A stretch of DNA of 59,802 nucleotides from Tenacibaculum finnmarkense (GTDB lineage: Bacteria > Bacteroidota > Bacteroidia > Flavobacteriales > Flavobacteriaceae), in contig NZ_OENA01000023.1 in the NCBI RefSeq assembly GCF_900239185.1, positions 210,619 to 270,420 on the forward strand, in the 5' to 3' direction. The notes under the pieces were generated by a model. It saw only the letters and a list, made by a program, of their open reading frames with translations. It was not told where the DNA came from and did no database searches. Below, one piece after another: positions 45,223 to 55,059 of the stretch (within the stretch, counting starts at the first letter, position 1; every line of letters begins with the position of its first letter). A program made the position numbers and the translations under genes.

Positions 45223-46458
45223 CTATTTCATTGCTTTGTATAACGTTCTATATTGAGTTGCTTTGGCTTCCATTTCTAAAACTTCGTATAAGTTCATTAA
45301 GGTTTTAACAGTATCTACAGATCTTTTAATTGTATCTGCTTTTTCTAAAAATGGCAACGCTTCTTTATAAACTTCTTTTTGTTCTAACGCTAAAGCATCG
45401 TACTTTTTAAAGTTATTAAGATTGTTGTTCATCGCCTCAACAATTGCTTTATCTTTATTTAATACAACAACAGCTAAATTCATATAAGCATCTCCGTACT
45501 CAGGATTTAACTCAATGGCTTTTTTGTAATATTTTTTAGCATTATCGACCATACCTTCATTGAAGTTAACTACTCCTAAGTTATAGTATAATGTTGGGTT
45601 TTTAGGATCTAAAGCAATCGCTTCTTTCATTAATTCCCCAAATTTATCCATTTGTTTAAGCTTGATATACATATCAGCTTCGTTTAACAATAAATTTAAA
45701 TCTTTTGGATTTTCTTTTCTTGCCTCTGCTAACGCCGCTATAGCTTCATCGGTTTTTCCTTGTTCTTTTAACAATAATGCTATGTTTTTAACAATAGCTG
45801 CCGATTTAGATGCTGTTGATTTATTTTCAGGTTTAATATATTGCTTAGACCTAACCATTAAATCTCTTTGCTTCTTAGACCCTAAGTTTTCAACTTTACC
45901 TGTTAATTTATTGGTTGCTAAATATTGAGTTTCAATACCTGTATAACCAATTTTACGCAACTCTTTGTAATACTTAATTGCCGTGTCATATTCGTTTGCT
46001 TGTGTTGCAGATATTGCTGCATTGTAAGCAAAAGAAGTATCTTTAGGGCTTAATAAATAGGTTAAGTAAAAGTTTTCAGCAGCATTTTTATAATCTTTTT
46101 TATTGTTATAAAAATCAACCGCTTTTCCTGAAACTTCTTGAATCATACTATTCAAAATAGGCTTCGCTTTTTCTGTATATTTGGTTTTACCCATCGCTAA
46201 TAAACTACTTAATGCTGTTGCGGCATTTTGATAGTCTTTTGTAGCAGCCAATGCTTTTCCTTTTAAAAAGTAAAATTTAGAGGTGTATTTACTTTCTCCT
46301 TTAGCTATTACTAATTTTTCAGCAGCATTTAACGTAGTAATTGCTGTTTTATAATCTAACTTTTTTATCGCTTTCTCTGCTGTTTTTAACTCTGATTTTT
46401 GAGCCACTAAACCTAATGATACTAATCCTAAAGAAAGTGTTATTAATTGTTTTTTCAT
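45223..46458 (-). CDS. Exported tetratricopeptide-repeat protein
   Basis: A 411-residue protein with a signal peptide (MKKQLITLSLGLVSLGLVAQ, cut near residue 20) and several TPR units. The clearest are TLYYNLGVVNFNEGMVDNAKKYYKKAIELNPEYGDAYMNLAVV near residues 290-330 and DEAIAALAEARKENPKDLNLLLNEADMYIKLKQ. No enzyme motifs. It starts 18 bp after gyrA and is probably cotranscribed with it. Function is unknown. Confidence 0.88.
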   Translation of the reverse strand: MKKQLITLSLGLVSLGLVAQKSELKTAEKAIKKLDYKTAITTLNAAEKLVIAKGESKYTSKFYFLKGKALAATKDYQNAATALSSLLAMGKTKYTEKAKPILNSMIQEVSGKAVDFYNNKKDYKNAAENFYLTYLLSPKDTSFAYNAAISATQANEYDTAIKYYKELRKIGYTGIETQYLATNKLTGKVENLGSKKQRDLMVRSKQYIKPENKSTASKSAAIVKNIALLLKEQGKTDEAIAALAEARKENPKDLNLLLNEADMYIKLKQMDKFGELMKEAIALDPKNPTLYYNLGVVNFNEGMVDNAKKYYKKAIELNPEYGDAYMNLAVVVLNKDKAIVEAMNNNLNNFKKYDALALEQKEVYKEALPFLEKADTIKRSVDTVKTLMNLYEVLEMEAKATQYRTLYKAMK

Positions 46459-46476
46459 TGTAGTGCTTATTTATGG

Positions 46477-49029
46477 TTATTCTTGATCTTCGTTTGTGTT
46501 GTTTTCAATTTCCGTGCCAGTTTCTGATGTAGCATCTTCTGCTAACTCATCCCCTTCAAGCGCCTGATCTTGATCATCTTCTTCAACCTCTTCTTCACGC
46601 ATTACTTTTGCTACTGCGGCAATGCTATCATTTTCTTTGATGTTAATTAAACGAACACCTTGTGTTGCACGTCCCATTACACGTAAATCTTCCACAGCCA
46701 TACGAATGGTAAGCCCCGATTTGTTAATAATCATTAAATCATTTGAATCATCTACGTTTTTAATCGCAACTAAATCACCTGTTTTTTCTGATATATTTAA
46801 AGTTTTCACTCCTTTTCCACCACGGTTTGTAACACGGTAATCTTCTAATTTAGATCGCTTACCATATCCTTTTTCAGAAACAACTAAGATATTACTATCC
46901 ATGTCATTTACGGCAATCATTCCTATTACCTCATCTTTATCATGTTGTAAACTTATTCCACGAACTCCTGATGCAGTTCTTCCCATCGGACGCGTTTTAG
47001 CTTCTTCAAAACGGATAGATTTACCCGATTTTAAAGCTAACATTACTTGACTATCTCCAGTAGTTAATTTTGCTTCTAAAAGCTCATCACCTTCTTTAAT
47101 AGTAATGGCATTAATTCCGTTGGTTCTTGGGCGAGAATATTGTTCTAAAGAAGTCTTTTTAACCTGACCTTTTTTAGTTGCCATAATTACGTAACGACTA
47201 TTGATGTACTCTTCATCTTTTAAATCTTCGGTAACTAAAAATGCTTTTACTTTATCATCAGGTTCAATATTGATTAAGTTTTGCATTGCTCTACCTTTGG
47301 TGTTTTTCCCTCCTTCAGGAATTTCATACACACGCATCCAGAACACTTTTCCTTTTTGGGTAAAGAACATCATATATTGATGATTTGTTCCGATAAATAA
47401 ATGCTCTAAGAAATCTTCATTACGAGTCGTTGCTCCTTTTTGCCCACGTCCGCCTCTATTTTGAACTTTATATTCATCAAGATTGGTACGTTTTACATAT
47501 CCTGCATGCGAAATAGTAACGACAACTTTAGAGTTTGGTATCATATCTTCGATACGCATATCACCACCAGCATAATGAATTTCAGAACGACGCTCATCTC
47601 CATACTTATCTCTAACATGGATTAGTTCATCGGTAATTATTTGATAACGTCTTGGCTCATTGGCTAAAATATCTTTTAAATCAGTGATCGTTAACATAAT
47701 TTCATCAAACTCACCACGTAATTTGTCTTGTTCTAAACCAGTTAATTGACGCAAACGCATTTCAACGATGGCTTTTGCCTGAATTTCTGTTAATTCAAAA
47801 CGCTCAATTAAACTCTCACGAGCTTGATCACCATTTTTAGAGGCACGAATAATTTTAATTACCTCATCGATATTATCCGAAGCAATAATTAATCCTTCTA
47901 AAATATGCGCTCTTGCCTGTGCTTTCTTTAATTCAAATTCTGTTCTACGAACAATTACTTCGTGTCTGTGTTCAACAAAATAATGAATTAATTCTTTTAA
48001 GTTTAACTGCTCAGGACGACCATTTACAAGTGCAATATTATTCACACTAAACGACGTTTGTAATTGGGTATATTTGTATAATTTATTTAATACAATATTA
48101 GGAATTGCATCACGTTTTAAAATATAAACGATACGCATTCCGTTTCTGTCAGATTCATCACGAATATTCGCAATTCCTTCTAATTTTTTATCATTAACTA
48201 ACTCAGCAGTTTTTTTAATCATTTCTGCTTTGTTCACCTGATACGGAATTTCAGTAACAACAATACATTCTCTTCCTTTTACTTCTTCAAAAGAAGTTTT
48301 AGCACGCATTACAATACGACCTCTACCAGTATGAAAAGCATCTTTAACACCTTCATAGCCGTAGATAGTTCCTCCTGTAGGAAAATCGGGCGCTTTAATG
48401 TGTTCCATTAATCCGTCAATATCGATGTCTCTATTTTGAATATAAGCAATCGTTCCGTTTACAACTTCTGTTAAGTTGTGTGGTGCCATATTGGTTGCCA
48501 TTCCTACTGCAATACCTGACGCTCCGTTTACTAATAAGTTAGGAATACGTGTTGGTAATACAGTTGGTTCTTGTAGGGTATCATCAAAATTTAAACGATG
48601 ATCAACAGTATCTTTTTCAATATCCGCCAACATATCTTCGGATATCTTCTGCATTCTTACCTCTGTATAACGCATTGCTGCTGGAGAATCTCCATCAACA
48701 GAACCAAAGTTACCTTGCCCATCAACCATAATATAACGCACACTCCAACTTTGTGCCATACGAACCATAGAATCATATACAGAAGTATCTCCATGTGGGT
48801 GATACTTACCTAGCACTTCCCCTACAATTCTTGCGGATTTTTTATATGATCCTGTTGCCTTAATACCTAGTTCGTGCATACCGAATAAAACTCTTCGATG
48901 AACTGGTTTTAAACCATCTCTTACATCTGGTAATGCTCTTGATACAATAACCGACATCGAATAATCGATATACGCTGATTTCATTTGCTCTTCAATGTTG
49001 ATCGGGATCAACTTTTCGCCATCTGCCAT
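46477..49029 (-). CDS. gyrA: DNA gyrase subunit A
   Basis: An 850-residue subunit that cuts and rejoins DNA. The catalytic tyrosine is Tyr121 in [10 protein letters not shown]. The quinolone region reads HGDTSVYD with Thr82 and Asp86, which to my knowledge is the wild-type state in Flavobacterium rather than a resistance change. C-terminal beta-pinwheel blades contain the GyrA box-like [10 protein letters not shown] and repeated G.GKRS/TNRGGKG segments. It ends with an acidic tail ([11 protein letters not shown]). ParC would lack a full GyrA box, so GyrA is preferred. Confidence 0.95.
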   Translation of the reverse strand: MADGEKLIPINIEEQMKSAYIDYSMSVIVSRALPDVRDGLKPVHRRVLFGMHELGIKATGSYKKSARIVGEVLGKYHPHGDTSVYDSMVRMAQSWSVRYIMVDGQGNFGSVDGDSPAAMRYTEVRMQKISEDMLADIEKDTVDHRLNFDDTLQEPTVLPTRIPNLLVNGASGIAVGMATNMAPHNLTEVVNGTIAYIQNRDIDIDGLMEHIKAPDFPTGGTIYGYEGVKDAFHTGRGRIVMRAKTSFEEVKGRECIVVTEIPYQVNKAEMIKKTAELVNDKKLEGIANIRDESDRNGMRIVYILKRDAIPNIVLNKLYKYTQLQTSFSVNNIALVNGRPEQLNLKELIHYFVEHRHEVIVRRTEFELKKAQARAHILEGLIIASDNIDEVIKIIRASKNGDQARESLIERFELTEIQAKAIVEMRLRQLTGLEQDKLRGEFDEIMLTITDLKDILANEPRRYQIITDELIHVRDKYGDERRSEIHYAGGDMRIEDMIPNSKVVVTISHAGYVKRTNLDEYKVQNRGGRGQKGATTRNEDFLEHLFIGTNHQYMMFFTQKGKVFWMRVYEIPEGGKNTKGRAMQNLINIEPDDKVKAFLVTEDLKDEEYINSRYVIMATKKGQVKKTSLEQYSRPRTNGINAITIKEGDELLEAKLTTGDSQVMLALKSGKSIRFEEAKTRPMGRTASGVRGISLQHDKDEVIGMIAVNDMDSNILVVSEKGYGKRSKLEDYRVTNRGGKGVKTLNISEKTGDLVAIKNVDDSNDLMIINKSGLTIRMAVEDLRVMGRATQGVRLINIKENDSIAAVAKVMREEEVEEDDQDQALEGDELAEDATSETGTEIENNTNEDQE

Positions 49030-49331
49030 ATATATTTCTTTAAAATATTAGTTATCATTTTTATAAAGAAATGAACTTTACACCTTATAAAACTCATTTA
49101 CAAAATACGCTAAAATCAGCTGTATTTCTTAAAACATTGCAAGATACTACAAAGCCTCCTTTTATACAAAAATTATACTTATTGTTTTAACTAACGATAT
49201 TAATGGTTTTTAAACATTAACAACGTATATTTAACACCACAGAATCACTAAAAAATATGCGCTAAAAAGTAGTGGCATATTTTTTGTTATTTTTAAGAAG
49301 AAAAAACGTAGTAACTATACAAATTAATTTT

Positions 49332-51881
49332 ATGGAAGATAATTTTTCACCACAAGTTAGAGATGTAATTACTTTCAGTAAAGAAGAAGCCTTACGATTA
49401 GGGCATGATTTTATTGGAACAGAACATTTACTGCTAGGTTTGATTAGAAAAGGAGACGGTAAAGCCATCGAAATTTTAACTACTTTTGATGTAGATTTAG
49501 AATTGATGCGTAGTAAGTTAGAAAAACTAAACCCAACTACACTATCAATCGAAAACCTCGAAAAAAAGAGTTTACATCTTACAAGGCAAGCAGAAAAAGC
49601 AATAAAAACAACTTTTTTAGAGGCAAAGTTATACCAAAGTAATTCAATAGATACAGCACATTTATTATTATGTATTTTACGTAATGAAAATGATCCTGCA
49701 ACAAAACTACTTCAAAAACATGATGTAAGTTATGAAATTACGAAAGCTCTTTATAAAGAACTTCATATAGAAGATAATTTTTCTTCTCCAACTGCCGAAA
49801 CACCTTCAGAAGATGCCCCTTCTGGTCAAGGCTCAAATCCCTTTGGGCAAGGTTCAAAGGCAAAACAAGCAAAAATTTCTAAAACACCTGTTTTAGATAA
49901 TTTCGGGCGTGATTTAACGGCATTTGCTATTGCTGGAAAATTAGATCCTGTTGTTGGGCGTTTAAAAGAAATTGAACGTGTATCGCAAATTTTAAGTAGA
50001 CGAAAAAAGAACAATCCAATGTTAATTGGTGAACCTGGTGTTGGTAAATCAGCAATTGCAGAAGGATTAGCCTTACGAATTGTAGAACGAAAAGTATCTC
50101 GAATTTTATTTGACAAAAGAGTTGTTTCTTTAGATTTGGCTAGCTTAGTTGCCGGTACAAAATACCGTGGACAGTTTGAAGAGCGCATGAAGGCGCTGAT
50201 GAATGAATTAGAAAAAAATGACGATATCATTTTATTTATTGATGAAATTCATACCATTGTTGGTGCAGGAGGTGCAACAGGTTCTTTAGATGCTTCAAAT
50301 ATGTTAAAGCCAGCCTTAGCGCGTGGCGAAATTCAATGTATTGGAGCTACAACTTTAGATGAATACAGAACAAATATTGAAAAAGATGGCGCATTAGAAC
50401 GTCGTTTTCAAAAAATAATTGTTGAACCTACAACTGTTGATGAAACAGTACAAATTTTACACAATATTAAGGGTAAATATGAGGCGCATCACCAAGTATC
50501 ATTTACCGACCAAGCTATTGAAGCTTGTGTAAAATTGACGAATCGTTATATGACAGATCGTTTTTTACCTGACAAAGCTATTGATGCTTTAGATGAAGCA
50601 GGGTCAAGAATTCATATGACTAACATTGTAGTACCTCAACAAATTTTAGAGTTAGAAGCTAAATTAGAAGAAATACGCAAGCATAAAACAACCGCGGTAA
50701 ACGGGCAGAAATATGAAGAAGCGGCAAAACTTCGTGATGACGAAAAGAACATTGAAACAGCCTTAGTATCTGCTGAAAATCAATGGGAAGAAGAAGCCAA
50801 ATTAAACCGAGAAATTGTAACTGAAGACAATGTTGCTGAGGTGGTTTCTATGATGACAGGAATTCCTGTAAACAGAGTTGCTGAAGCTGAAAGCCATCGT
50901 TTAGCCGATTTACCTAACATGATTAAAGGTAAAGTTATTGGGCAAGATGAAGCGGTTACCAAAGTGGTTAAAGCAATTCAACGAAATCGCGTTGGTTTAA
51001 AAGACCCTAACAAACCAATTGGTTCGTTTATCTTTTTAGGTTCTACAGGGGTTGGAAAAACACAATTAGCAAAAGTTTTAGCCCGTGAATTATTTGATTC
51101 TGCCGATTCTTTAATTAGAATTGATATGAGTGAATATATGGAGAAATTTGCTATTTCTCGTTTAATAGGAGCGCCTCCAGGATATGTAGGGTATGAAGAA
51201 GGTGGTCAATTAACTGAAAAAGTTCGTAGAAAACCGTATTCTGTAATCCTTTTAGATGAAATTGAAAAAGCACATCCTGATGTTTTTAATATGCTTTTAC
51301 AAGTTTTAGATGACGGGCATATTACCGATAGTTTAGGGCGTAAAATTGATTTTAGAAATACCATTATTATTATGACCTCTAATATTGGAGCTCGTAAAGT
51401 AAAAGATTTTGGTAGCGGTGTTGGTTTTGGTACAGCCTCTAAAAAAGACCAAGAAGATGCCCACGTAAAAAGTATTATTGAAGGAGCATTAAAAAAATCG
51501 TTTGCTCCTGAATTTTTAAACAGAATTGATGATGTTATTATTTTCAACGCCCTAGAACGTGAAGATATTCATAAAATTATTGATATTGAATTAGAAAAAT
51601 TATTAGTTCGTATTGCCGATTTAGGCTATAAATTAATCTTAAGCGAAAAAGCAAAAGATTATATTGCCGATAAAGGTTTTGATAAAAAATACGGTGCACG
51701 TCCTTTAAAAAGAGCTATTCAAAAATACATTGAAGACGCTTTAGCAGAAGAAATTGTAAATTCTAAACTAGATGAAGGCGATACTATTTCGATGGATTTA
51801 AACCCAGATAGCAATACCCTTGTTATTAGTATTGAAAAAGGAATCAAATCAGAAGAATCTAGAACAGAGGTAAAAGAATAA
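49332..51881 (+). CDS. clpC: ATP-dependent Clp protease ATP-binding subunit ClpC
   Basis: An 849-residue double AAA+ unfoldase. The ATG at 49332 (MEDNFSPQVRDVI) is chosen because the ClpN repeat domain begins there; an in-frame GTG at 49272 would add 20 atypical residues. The protein has N-domain repeats to about 150, a Gly/Ser/Pro linker, D1 Walker A GEPGVGKSA near 233, a UVR-like coiled middle segment YEEAAKLRDDEK near 460, D2 Walker A GSTGVGKTQ near 569, and FLNRIDDVIIF. The UVR segment marks ClpC rather than ClpA or ClpB. It feeds ClpP for proteolysis. Divergent from gyrA across 302 bp of A/T-rich DNA in which no firm promoter was identified. Confidence 0.93.
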   Translation: MEDNFSPQVRDVITFSKEEALRLGHDFIGTEHLLLGLIRKGDGKAIEILTTFDVDLELMRSKLEKLNPTTLSIENLEKKSLHLTRQAEKAIKTTFLEAKLYQSNSIDTAHLLLCILRNENDPATKLLQKHDVSYEITKALYKELHIEDNFSSPTAETPSEDAPSGQGSNPFGQGSKAKQAKISKTPVLDNFGRDLTAFAIAGKLDPVVGRLKEIERVSQILSRRKKNNPMLIGEPGVGKSAIAEGLALRIVERKVSRILFDKRVVSLDLASLVAGTKYRGQFEERMKALMNELEKNDDIILFIDEIHTIVGAGGATGSLDASNMLKPALARGEIQCIGATTLDEYRTNIEKDGALERRFQKIIVEPTTVDETVQILHNIKGKYEAHHQVSFTDQAIEACVKLTNRYMTDRFLPDKAIDALDEAGSRIHMTNIVVPQQILELEAKLEEIRKHKTTAVNGQKYEEAAKLRDDEKNIETALVSAENQWEEEAKLNREIVTEDNVAEVVSMMTGIPVNRVAEAESHRLADLPNMIKGKVIGQDEAVTKVVKAIQRNRVGLKDPNKPIGSFIFLGSTGVGKTQLAKVLARELFDSADSLIRIDMSEYMEKFAISRLIGAPPGYVGYEEGGQLTEKVRRKPYSVILLDEIEKAHPDVFNMLLQVLDDGHITDSLGRKIDFRNTIIIMTSNIGARKVKDFGSGVGFGTASKKDQEDAHVKSIIEGALKKSFAPEFLNRIDDVIIFNALEREDIHKIIDIELEKLLVRIADLGYKLILSEKAKDYIADKGFDKKYGARPLKRAIQKYIEDALAEEIVNSKLDEGDTISMDLNPDSNTLVISIEKGIKSEESRTEVKE

Positions 51882-51902
51882 AATAATTGAAGAATTCAAC
51901 TA

Positions 51903-51932
51903 AAAACTCCTAAGTATTTACTTGGGAGTTTT
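51903..51932 (+). terminator. Hairpin terminator after clpC
   Basis: AAAACTCCTAAGT, loop ATTT and ACTTGGGAGTTTT, then GTTTT. It lies 21 bp past the clpC stop. Confidence 0.85.
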
Positions 51933-52025
51933 GTTTTAAAAGCTATCATTACCATTAAAAAAAGCTACTTATAACTAAAATATATCAAAAAAACAAAAGC
52001 TGCATTAAATATATTACTAATTTCT

Positions 52026-52056
52026 TTTGATAAAAAACCTAAAAAAAGTAACTTTG
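52026..52056 (+). promoter_or_regulatory. Full TTTG-N19-TAnnTTTG promoter
   Basis: TTTG at 52026-52029, a 19-bp spacer and TAACTTTG at 52049-52056: both Bacteroidota elements at the ideal spacing, 37 bp before the TlpA-like gene. The clearest promoter in the window. Confidence 0.75.
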
Positions 52057-52093
52057 ACCCTTTAAAAACCTTCAATCACATAAACCGTAAACG

Positions 52094-53491
52094 ATGAAAA
52101 AAATACTACTTTTAGCACTAATAGGAGTTAGCATTATTTCTTGTAAAGAAGAAAAACCTAAGCCAGTAAAAGATTATCTTGTTTTATCTGGGAAAATTGA
52201 AAATTTCAAAAAAAGAGAAATTACTTTAACAGGGTTTAACTTTGAACAAAAGATAAAAGTTAATAAAAAAACAGGAGCTTTTTCTGATACTGTAAAAATT
52301 GATAGAGATAACTACTACACACTTATACTTAAAGCTAAAAGAGCTAGTTTAAATTTATACCTTAACGACACTGTAGATACAAATATAATTGCTGATTATA
52401 AAAATATTGATGCTGTTAAATTTAAAGGAACAACTGCAAATATTAATAAATATTTAGCTGAAAAAAAGATAAAATTTTCTGAAATTTTAGTAAATGCAAA
52501 CCAACTTTTTTCTTTAGAAGAAACTGATTTTTTAGCTAAAATGGATCAATATAAGGAAGCTTTAATTACACTTTCAATAGCAAATAATTTACCAACTAAG
52601 TTTCTAAAAAAAGAAGTTAAAAATATTAATTACGAATATTTAAGGAATTTAACTAATTATCAAACTTATTATGGGATGTTATCTGAAAATGAAGAATTTG
52701 TAGTTTCTCCTAATTTTCCCGATCCTCTTAAAAATTTTAACTACAGTAGCGATGAAGACTATCTTAGCTCTTATTCATATCGTAAAATATTAGAAACTCA
52801 GTTAAAACTTTTAGCAAAAGAAAAAAATGAAGAAGGAAAATGTTATTATTTAACATATTTAAAAACCACACAAAAAGAAGTTAATAGTACTGTTGCTAAA
52901 AATGATTTATTGTATAAAAATGCCAAAAATGGAATTACTTTTACACCTCATTTAAAAGAATTTCATGATAAATTTATGTTGTATTCAACAAATGAAAAAC
53001 ATAAAAAAGAAATTTCTGATACTTATAATATATTAAAAGCTACCGAAAAAGGACAAATTGCTCCAAAATTTTCAAATTTTGAAAACTATAATGGCGGAAC
53101 AACTTCTTTAGATGATTTATTAAATAAAGGTAACTATTTATATATTGATGTTTGGGCAACTTGGTGTGCATATTGTAAAAGAGAAATTCCTTTATTAAAG
53201 AATTTAGAGGAAGAATACCACGGAAAAAAATTAACGTTTGTAAGTATTAGTGTTGACGATAAAAAACAACATGAAAAATGGAAGCAAACAATAATTGACC
53301 GAGAAATGACAGGAATTCAGTTATTTAGTGGTAAAAAACAAAATGACTTAGAATGGGCTCAAAAATTCTTAATTAAAGGATTGCCTAAGTTTATCATTAT
53401 TGCGCCTGACGGAACAATTGTAAGCCCAAATGCACCTGCACCTTCTCAAGGAGAAAAATTAACAAATATATTTGATGAATTAGGAATATAA
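52094..53491 (+). CDS. TlpA-family thioredoxin-fold lipoprotein
   Basis: A 465-residue lipoprotein (lipobox VSIISC, Cys17). Residues about 30-110 look like the DUF4369 beta domain (LVLSGKIENFKKREITLTGFN), followed by a helical middle region. The C-terminal thioredoxin domain has the redox pair Cys358 and Cys361 in DVWATWCAYCKREIP and a cis-proline-type GLPKFIIIAPDG. It probably reduces or isomerises disulfides at the envelope. Homologues are numerous in Bacteroidota and partners vary. Confidence 0.92.
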   Translation: MKKILLLALIGVSIISCKEEKPKPVKDYLVLSGKIENFKKREITLTGFNFEQKIKVNKKTGAFSDTVKIDRDNYYTLILKAKRASLNLYLNDTVDTNIIADYKNIDAVKFKGTTANINKYLAEKKIKFSEILVNANQLFSLEETDFLAKMDQYKEALITLSIANNLPTKFLKKEVKNINYEYLRNLTNYQTYYGMLSENEEFVVSPNFPDPLKNFNYSSDEDYLSSYSYRKILETQLKLLAKEKNEEGKCYYLTYLKTTQKEVNSTVAKNDLLYKNAKNGITFTPHLKEFHDKFMLYSTNEKHKKEISDTYNILKATEKGQIAPKFSNFENYNGGTTSLDDLLNKGNYLYIDVWATWCAYCKREIPLLKNLEEEYHGKKLTFVSISVDDKKQHEKWKQTIIDREMTGIQLFSGKKQNDLEWAQKFLIKGLPKFIIIAPDGTIVSPNAPAPSQGEKLTNIFDELGI

Positions 53492-53521
53492 TTTCTAGTC
53501 TTTCAAAAACTCATAAAACTC

Positions 53522-53556
53522 AAAAAAACCGCAATTTAGAATTGCGGTTTTTTTTT
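53522..53556. terminator. Terminator between convergent genes
   Basis: AAAAAAACCGCAATT, loop TAG and AATTGCGGTTTTTTTTT: a strong stem with U-tracts for either strand. Confidence 0.88.
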
Positions 53557-53589
53557 GATTAAAATTACGATATATAATTAAATGGCTTT

Positions 53590-54042
53590 TTATTTCACTT
53601 TTAAACTCCATTCAAATTCAAATTTTGATACCGAAACACCTTCTTTATTAATTCCTTGTGAAGTTACTAAAACAGTTTGCCCCTCGCCTGTTTCAACTGA
53701 TTTTTGAATTGCTTTTTTTATTGCCAATCCGTCATTGCATGAAAACTGAATTTTTCCCGTGGCTTTTTTGGTAAAAGTTGCATTCATATTAGTTACCAAC
53801 ATAGATACTTTTCGGTTTGATTCCTGAATAGCTTGTATGACCAAAATACCTGTAGACAACTCCGCTGCCATTCCTTGAACTGCCCAAAACATACTGTTAA
53901 AGGGATTTTGGTTTATCCAACGATGTTTTACCGTTACGGCTGATTTTTCTTCAGAAATAGACTGTACTCTAATTCCGCAGATATATGCCGATGGCAGTTT
54001 GAACAAGGTAAATAAATTTATTTTTCGAGGTGTAAATTTCAT
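53590..54042 (-). CDS. DUF4442 hotdog-fold protein
   Basis: A 150-residue protein of the hotdog fold, like thioesterase-related DUF4442 proteins: PSAYICGIRVQSISEEKSAVTVKHRWINQNPFNSMFWAVQGMAAELSTG holds the hot-dog helix, and the later strands are typical. No sure catalytic residue can be assigned. Substrate unknown. Single gene, convergent with the TlpA-like gene. Confidence 0.8.
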   Translation of the reverse strand: MKFTPRKINLFTLFKLPSAYICGIRVQSISEEKSAVTVKHRWINQNPFNSMFWAVQGMAAELSTGILVIQAIQESNRKVSMLVTNMNATFTKKATGKIQFSCNDGLAIKKAIQKSVETGEGQTVLVTSQGINKEGVSVSKFEFEWSLKVK

Positions 54043-54168
54043 TTTATCTTAATATTTAAACGCAATTTACTTCTTTTCTTTTAAAGTCAACAAAAACAAC
54101 AACTTCAGGTATTTTATATCTCTACTCAAAAAATAATAACACATTTACAAATGTTAAAAAAATGTTAA

Positions 54169-54231
54169 ATACAGTACTATGTATTACAAAGTACCTTTTA
54201 AAAGATATATATTTGCATAGTACAGTAGTAT
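54169..54231. promoter_or_regulatory. Palindromic candidate operator around the DUF4870-padR-pspC promoter
   Basis: GTACTATG at 54174-54181 and its exact complement CATAGTAC at 54216-54223 flank the promoter; the match extends outward to ATACAGTACTATG against CATAGTACAGTAGTAT. A second arrangement is GTACT (54174-54178), 11 bp, AGTAC (54190-54194), close to the TACT-N8-AGTA type of PadR site. The -7 box TATATTTG (54208-54215) touches the right arm, so a bound repressor would block polymerase. The PadR protein encoded two genes downstream is the natural candidate. Confidence 0.6.
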
Positions 54232-54246
54232 TTAAAACACATCATT

Positions 54247-54696
54247 ATGCCAAATAACGAAAACACCAATGCTTTTTTAATACATTTATCCGCTTTTACT
54301 GGGTATTTTTTTCCATTAGGAAATATTATTGCGCCTTTAATCTTATGGCAGTTATTTAAAAGTGATACTTTATTTTTAAACAACCACGGCAAAGAGGCTG
54401 TTAATTTTAACCTTAGCTATACCTTATATCTTTTTATAACAAGCACCGTGTTTTTTTTATTTTTAAGCTTGTTTTTTTTCGGAAACGTCATTATAGACAT
54501 CTATAACAAACCCTCATTTGATTTTGATACAAACCACACATACTTCAGTATTTTTAGTATCATCGGCTTATTTATTAGTGGGTTTTTAATGCTGACCCTT
54601 TTTATAAGTAGCATCGCCTTAATTATTATCGCTTCCATAAAAGCGAATAAAGGAGAAGAATATCAATACCCTTTTAGCATTAAATTTATAAAATAA
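54247..54696 (+). CDS. DUF4870 membrane protein
   Basis: A 149-residue protein with three or four membrane segments: LIHLSAFTGYFFPLGNIIAPLILWQL, FNLSYTLYLFITSTVFFLFLSLFFF and YFSIFSIIGLFISGFLMLTLFISSIALIIIASIKA. The segment LNNHGKEAVNFNLSY is the DUF4870 signature (usually H-x-K-E-A-x-N-F-Q). Its role is unknown. It opens a three-gene operon with a PadR regulator and a PspC protein. Confidence 0.85.
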   Translation: MPNNENTNAFLIHLSAFTGYFFPLGNIIAPLILWQLFKSDTLFLNNHGKEAVNFNLSYTLYLFITSTVFFLFLSLFFFGNVIIDIYNKPSFDFDTNHTYFSIFSIIGLFISGFLMLTLFISSIALIIIASIKANKGEEYQYPFSIKFIK

Positions 54697-54714
54697 TCTT
54701 ACAAACCATCGTAT

Positions 54715-55059
54715 ATGAAAATTGAAAACACAAAAGCACAAATGCGAAAAGGGGTTTTAGAATATTGCATTTTATCTATTTTACAAAATGGAGATGCCTA
54801 TACTTCTGAAATACTTCTAACATTAAAAAGTGCCCAAATGATTGTGGTTGAAGGAACAATTTACCCCTTACTAACACGCTTAAAAAATGCAGGTTTACTA
54901 AGTTACAGATGGGAAGAGTCAACCTCTGGACCACCACGAAAATATTATGTTTTAACAGAAAACGGGGGGCTTTTTTTAAAAGAATTAAACAAAACTTGGG
55001 GGAATTTAGTGAACGCTGTAAATTTAATAACTACTACAAAATCAACTAAAGATGAATAA
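54715..55059 (+). CDS. PadR-family transcriptional regulator
   Basis: A 114-residue winged-helix protein. KGVLEYCILSILQNGDAYTSEILLTL starts the DNA-binding helices, TIYPLLTRLKNAGLLSYRWEES holds the recognition helix and wing, and GPPRKYYVLTENG is the PadR wing signature. It is the short form without a long C-terminal helix. It lies 18 bp after DUF4870 and overlaps the PspC gene by 8 bp. It is likely an autorepressor of this operon. The PadR-PspC pairing is widespread in Bacteroidota; the effector is unknown. Confidence 0.93.
   Translation: MKIENTKAQMRKGVLEYCILSILQNGDAYTSEILLTLKSAQMIVVEGTIYPLLTRLKNAGLLSYRWEESTSGPPRKYYVLTENGGLFLKELNKTWGNLVNAVNLITTTKSTKDE

Noticed and set aside
48768..48795. 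Thr82 in GyrA as a possible quinolone-resistance change
   Set aside because: Thr82 with Asp86 is, to my knowledge, the normal state in Flavobacterium, so it is not evidence of resistance.
49826..51547. Several antisense frames within clpC
   Set aside because: They mirror conserved AAA+ codons and have no start or promoter signals.
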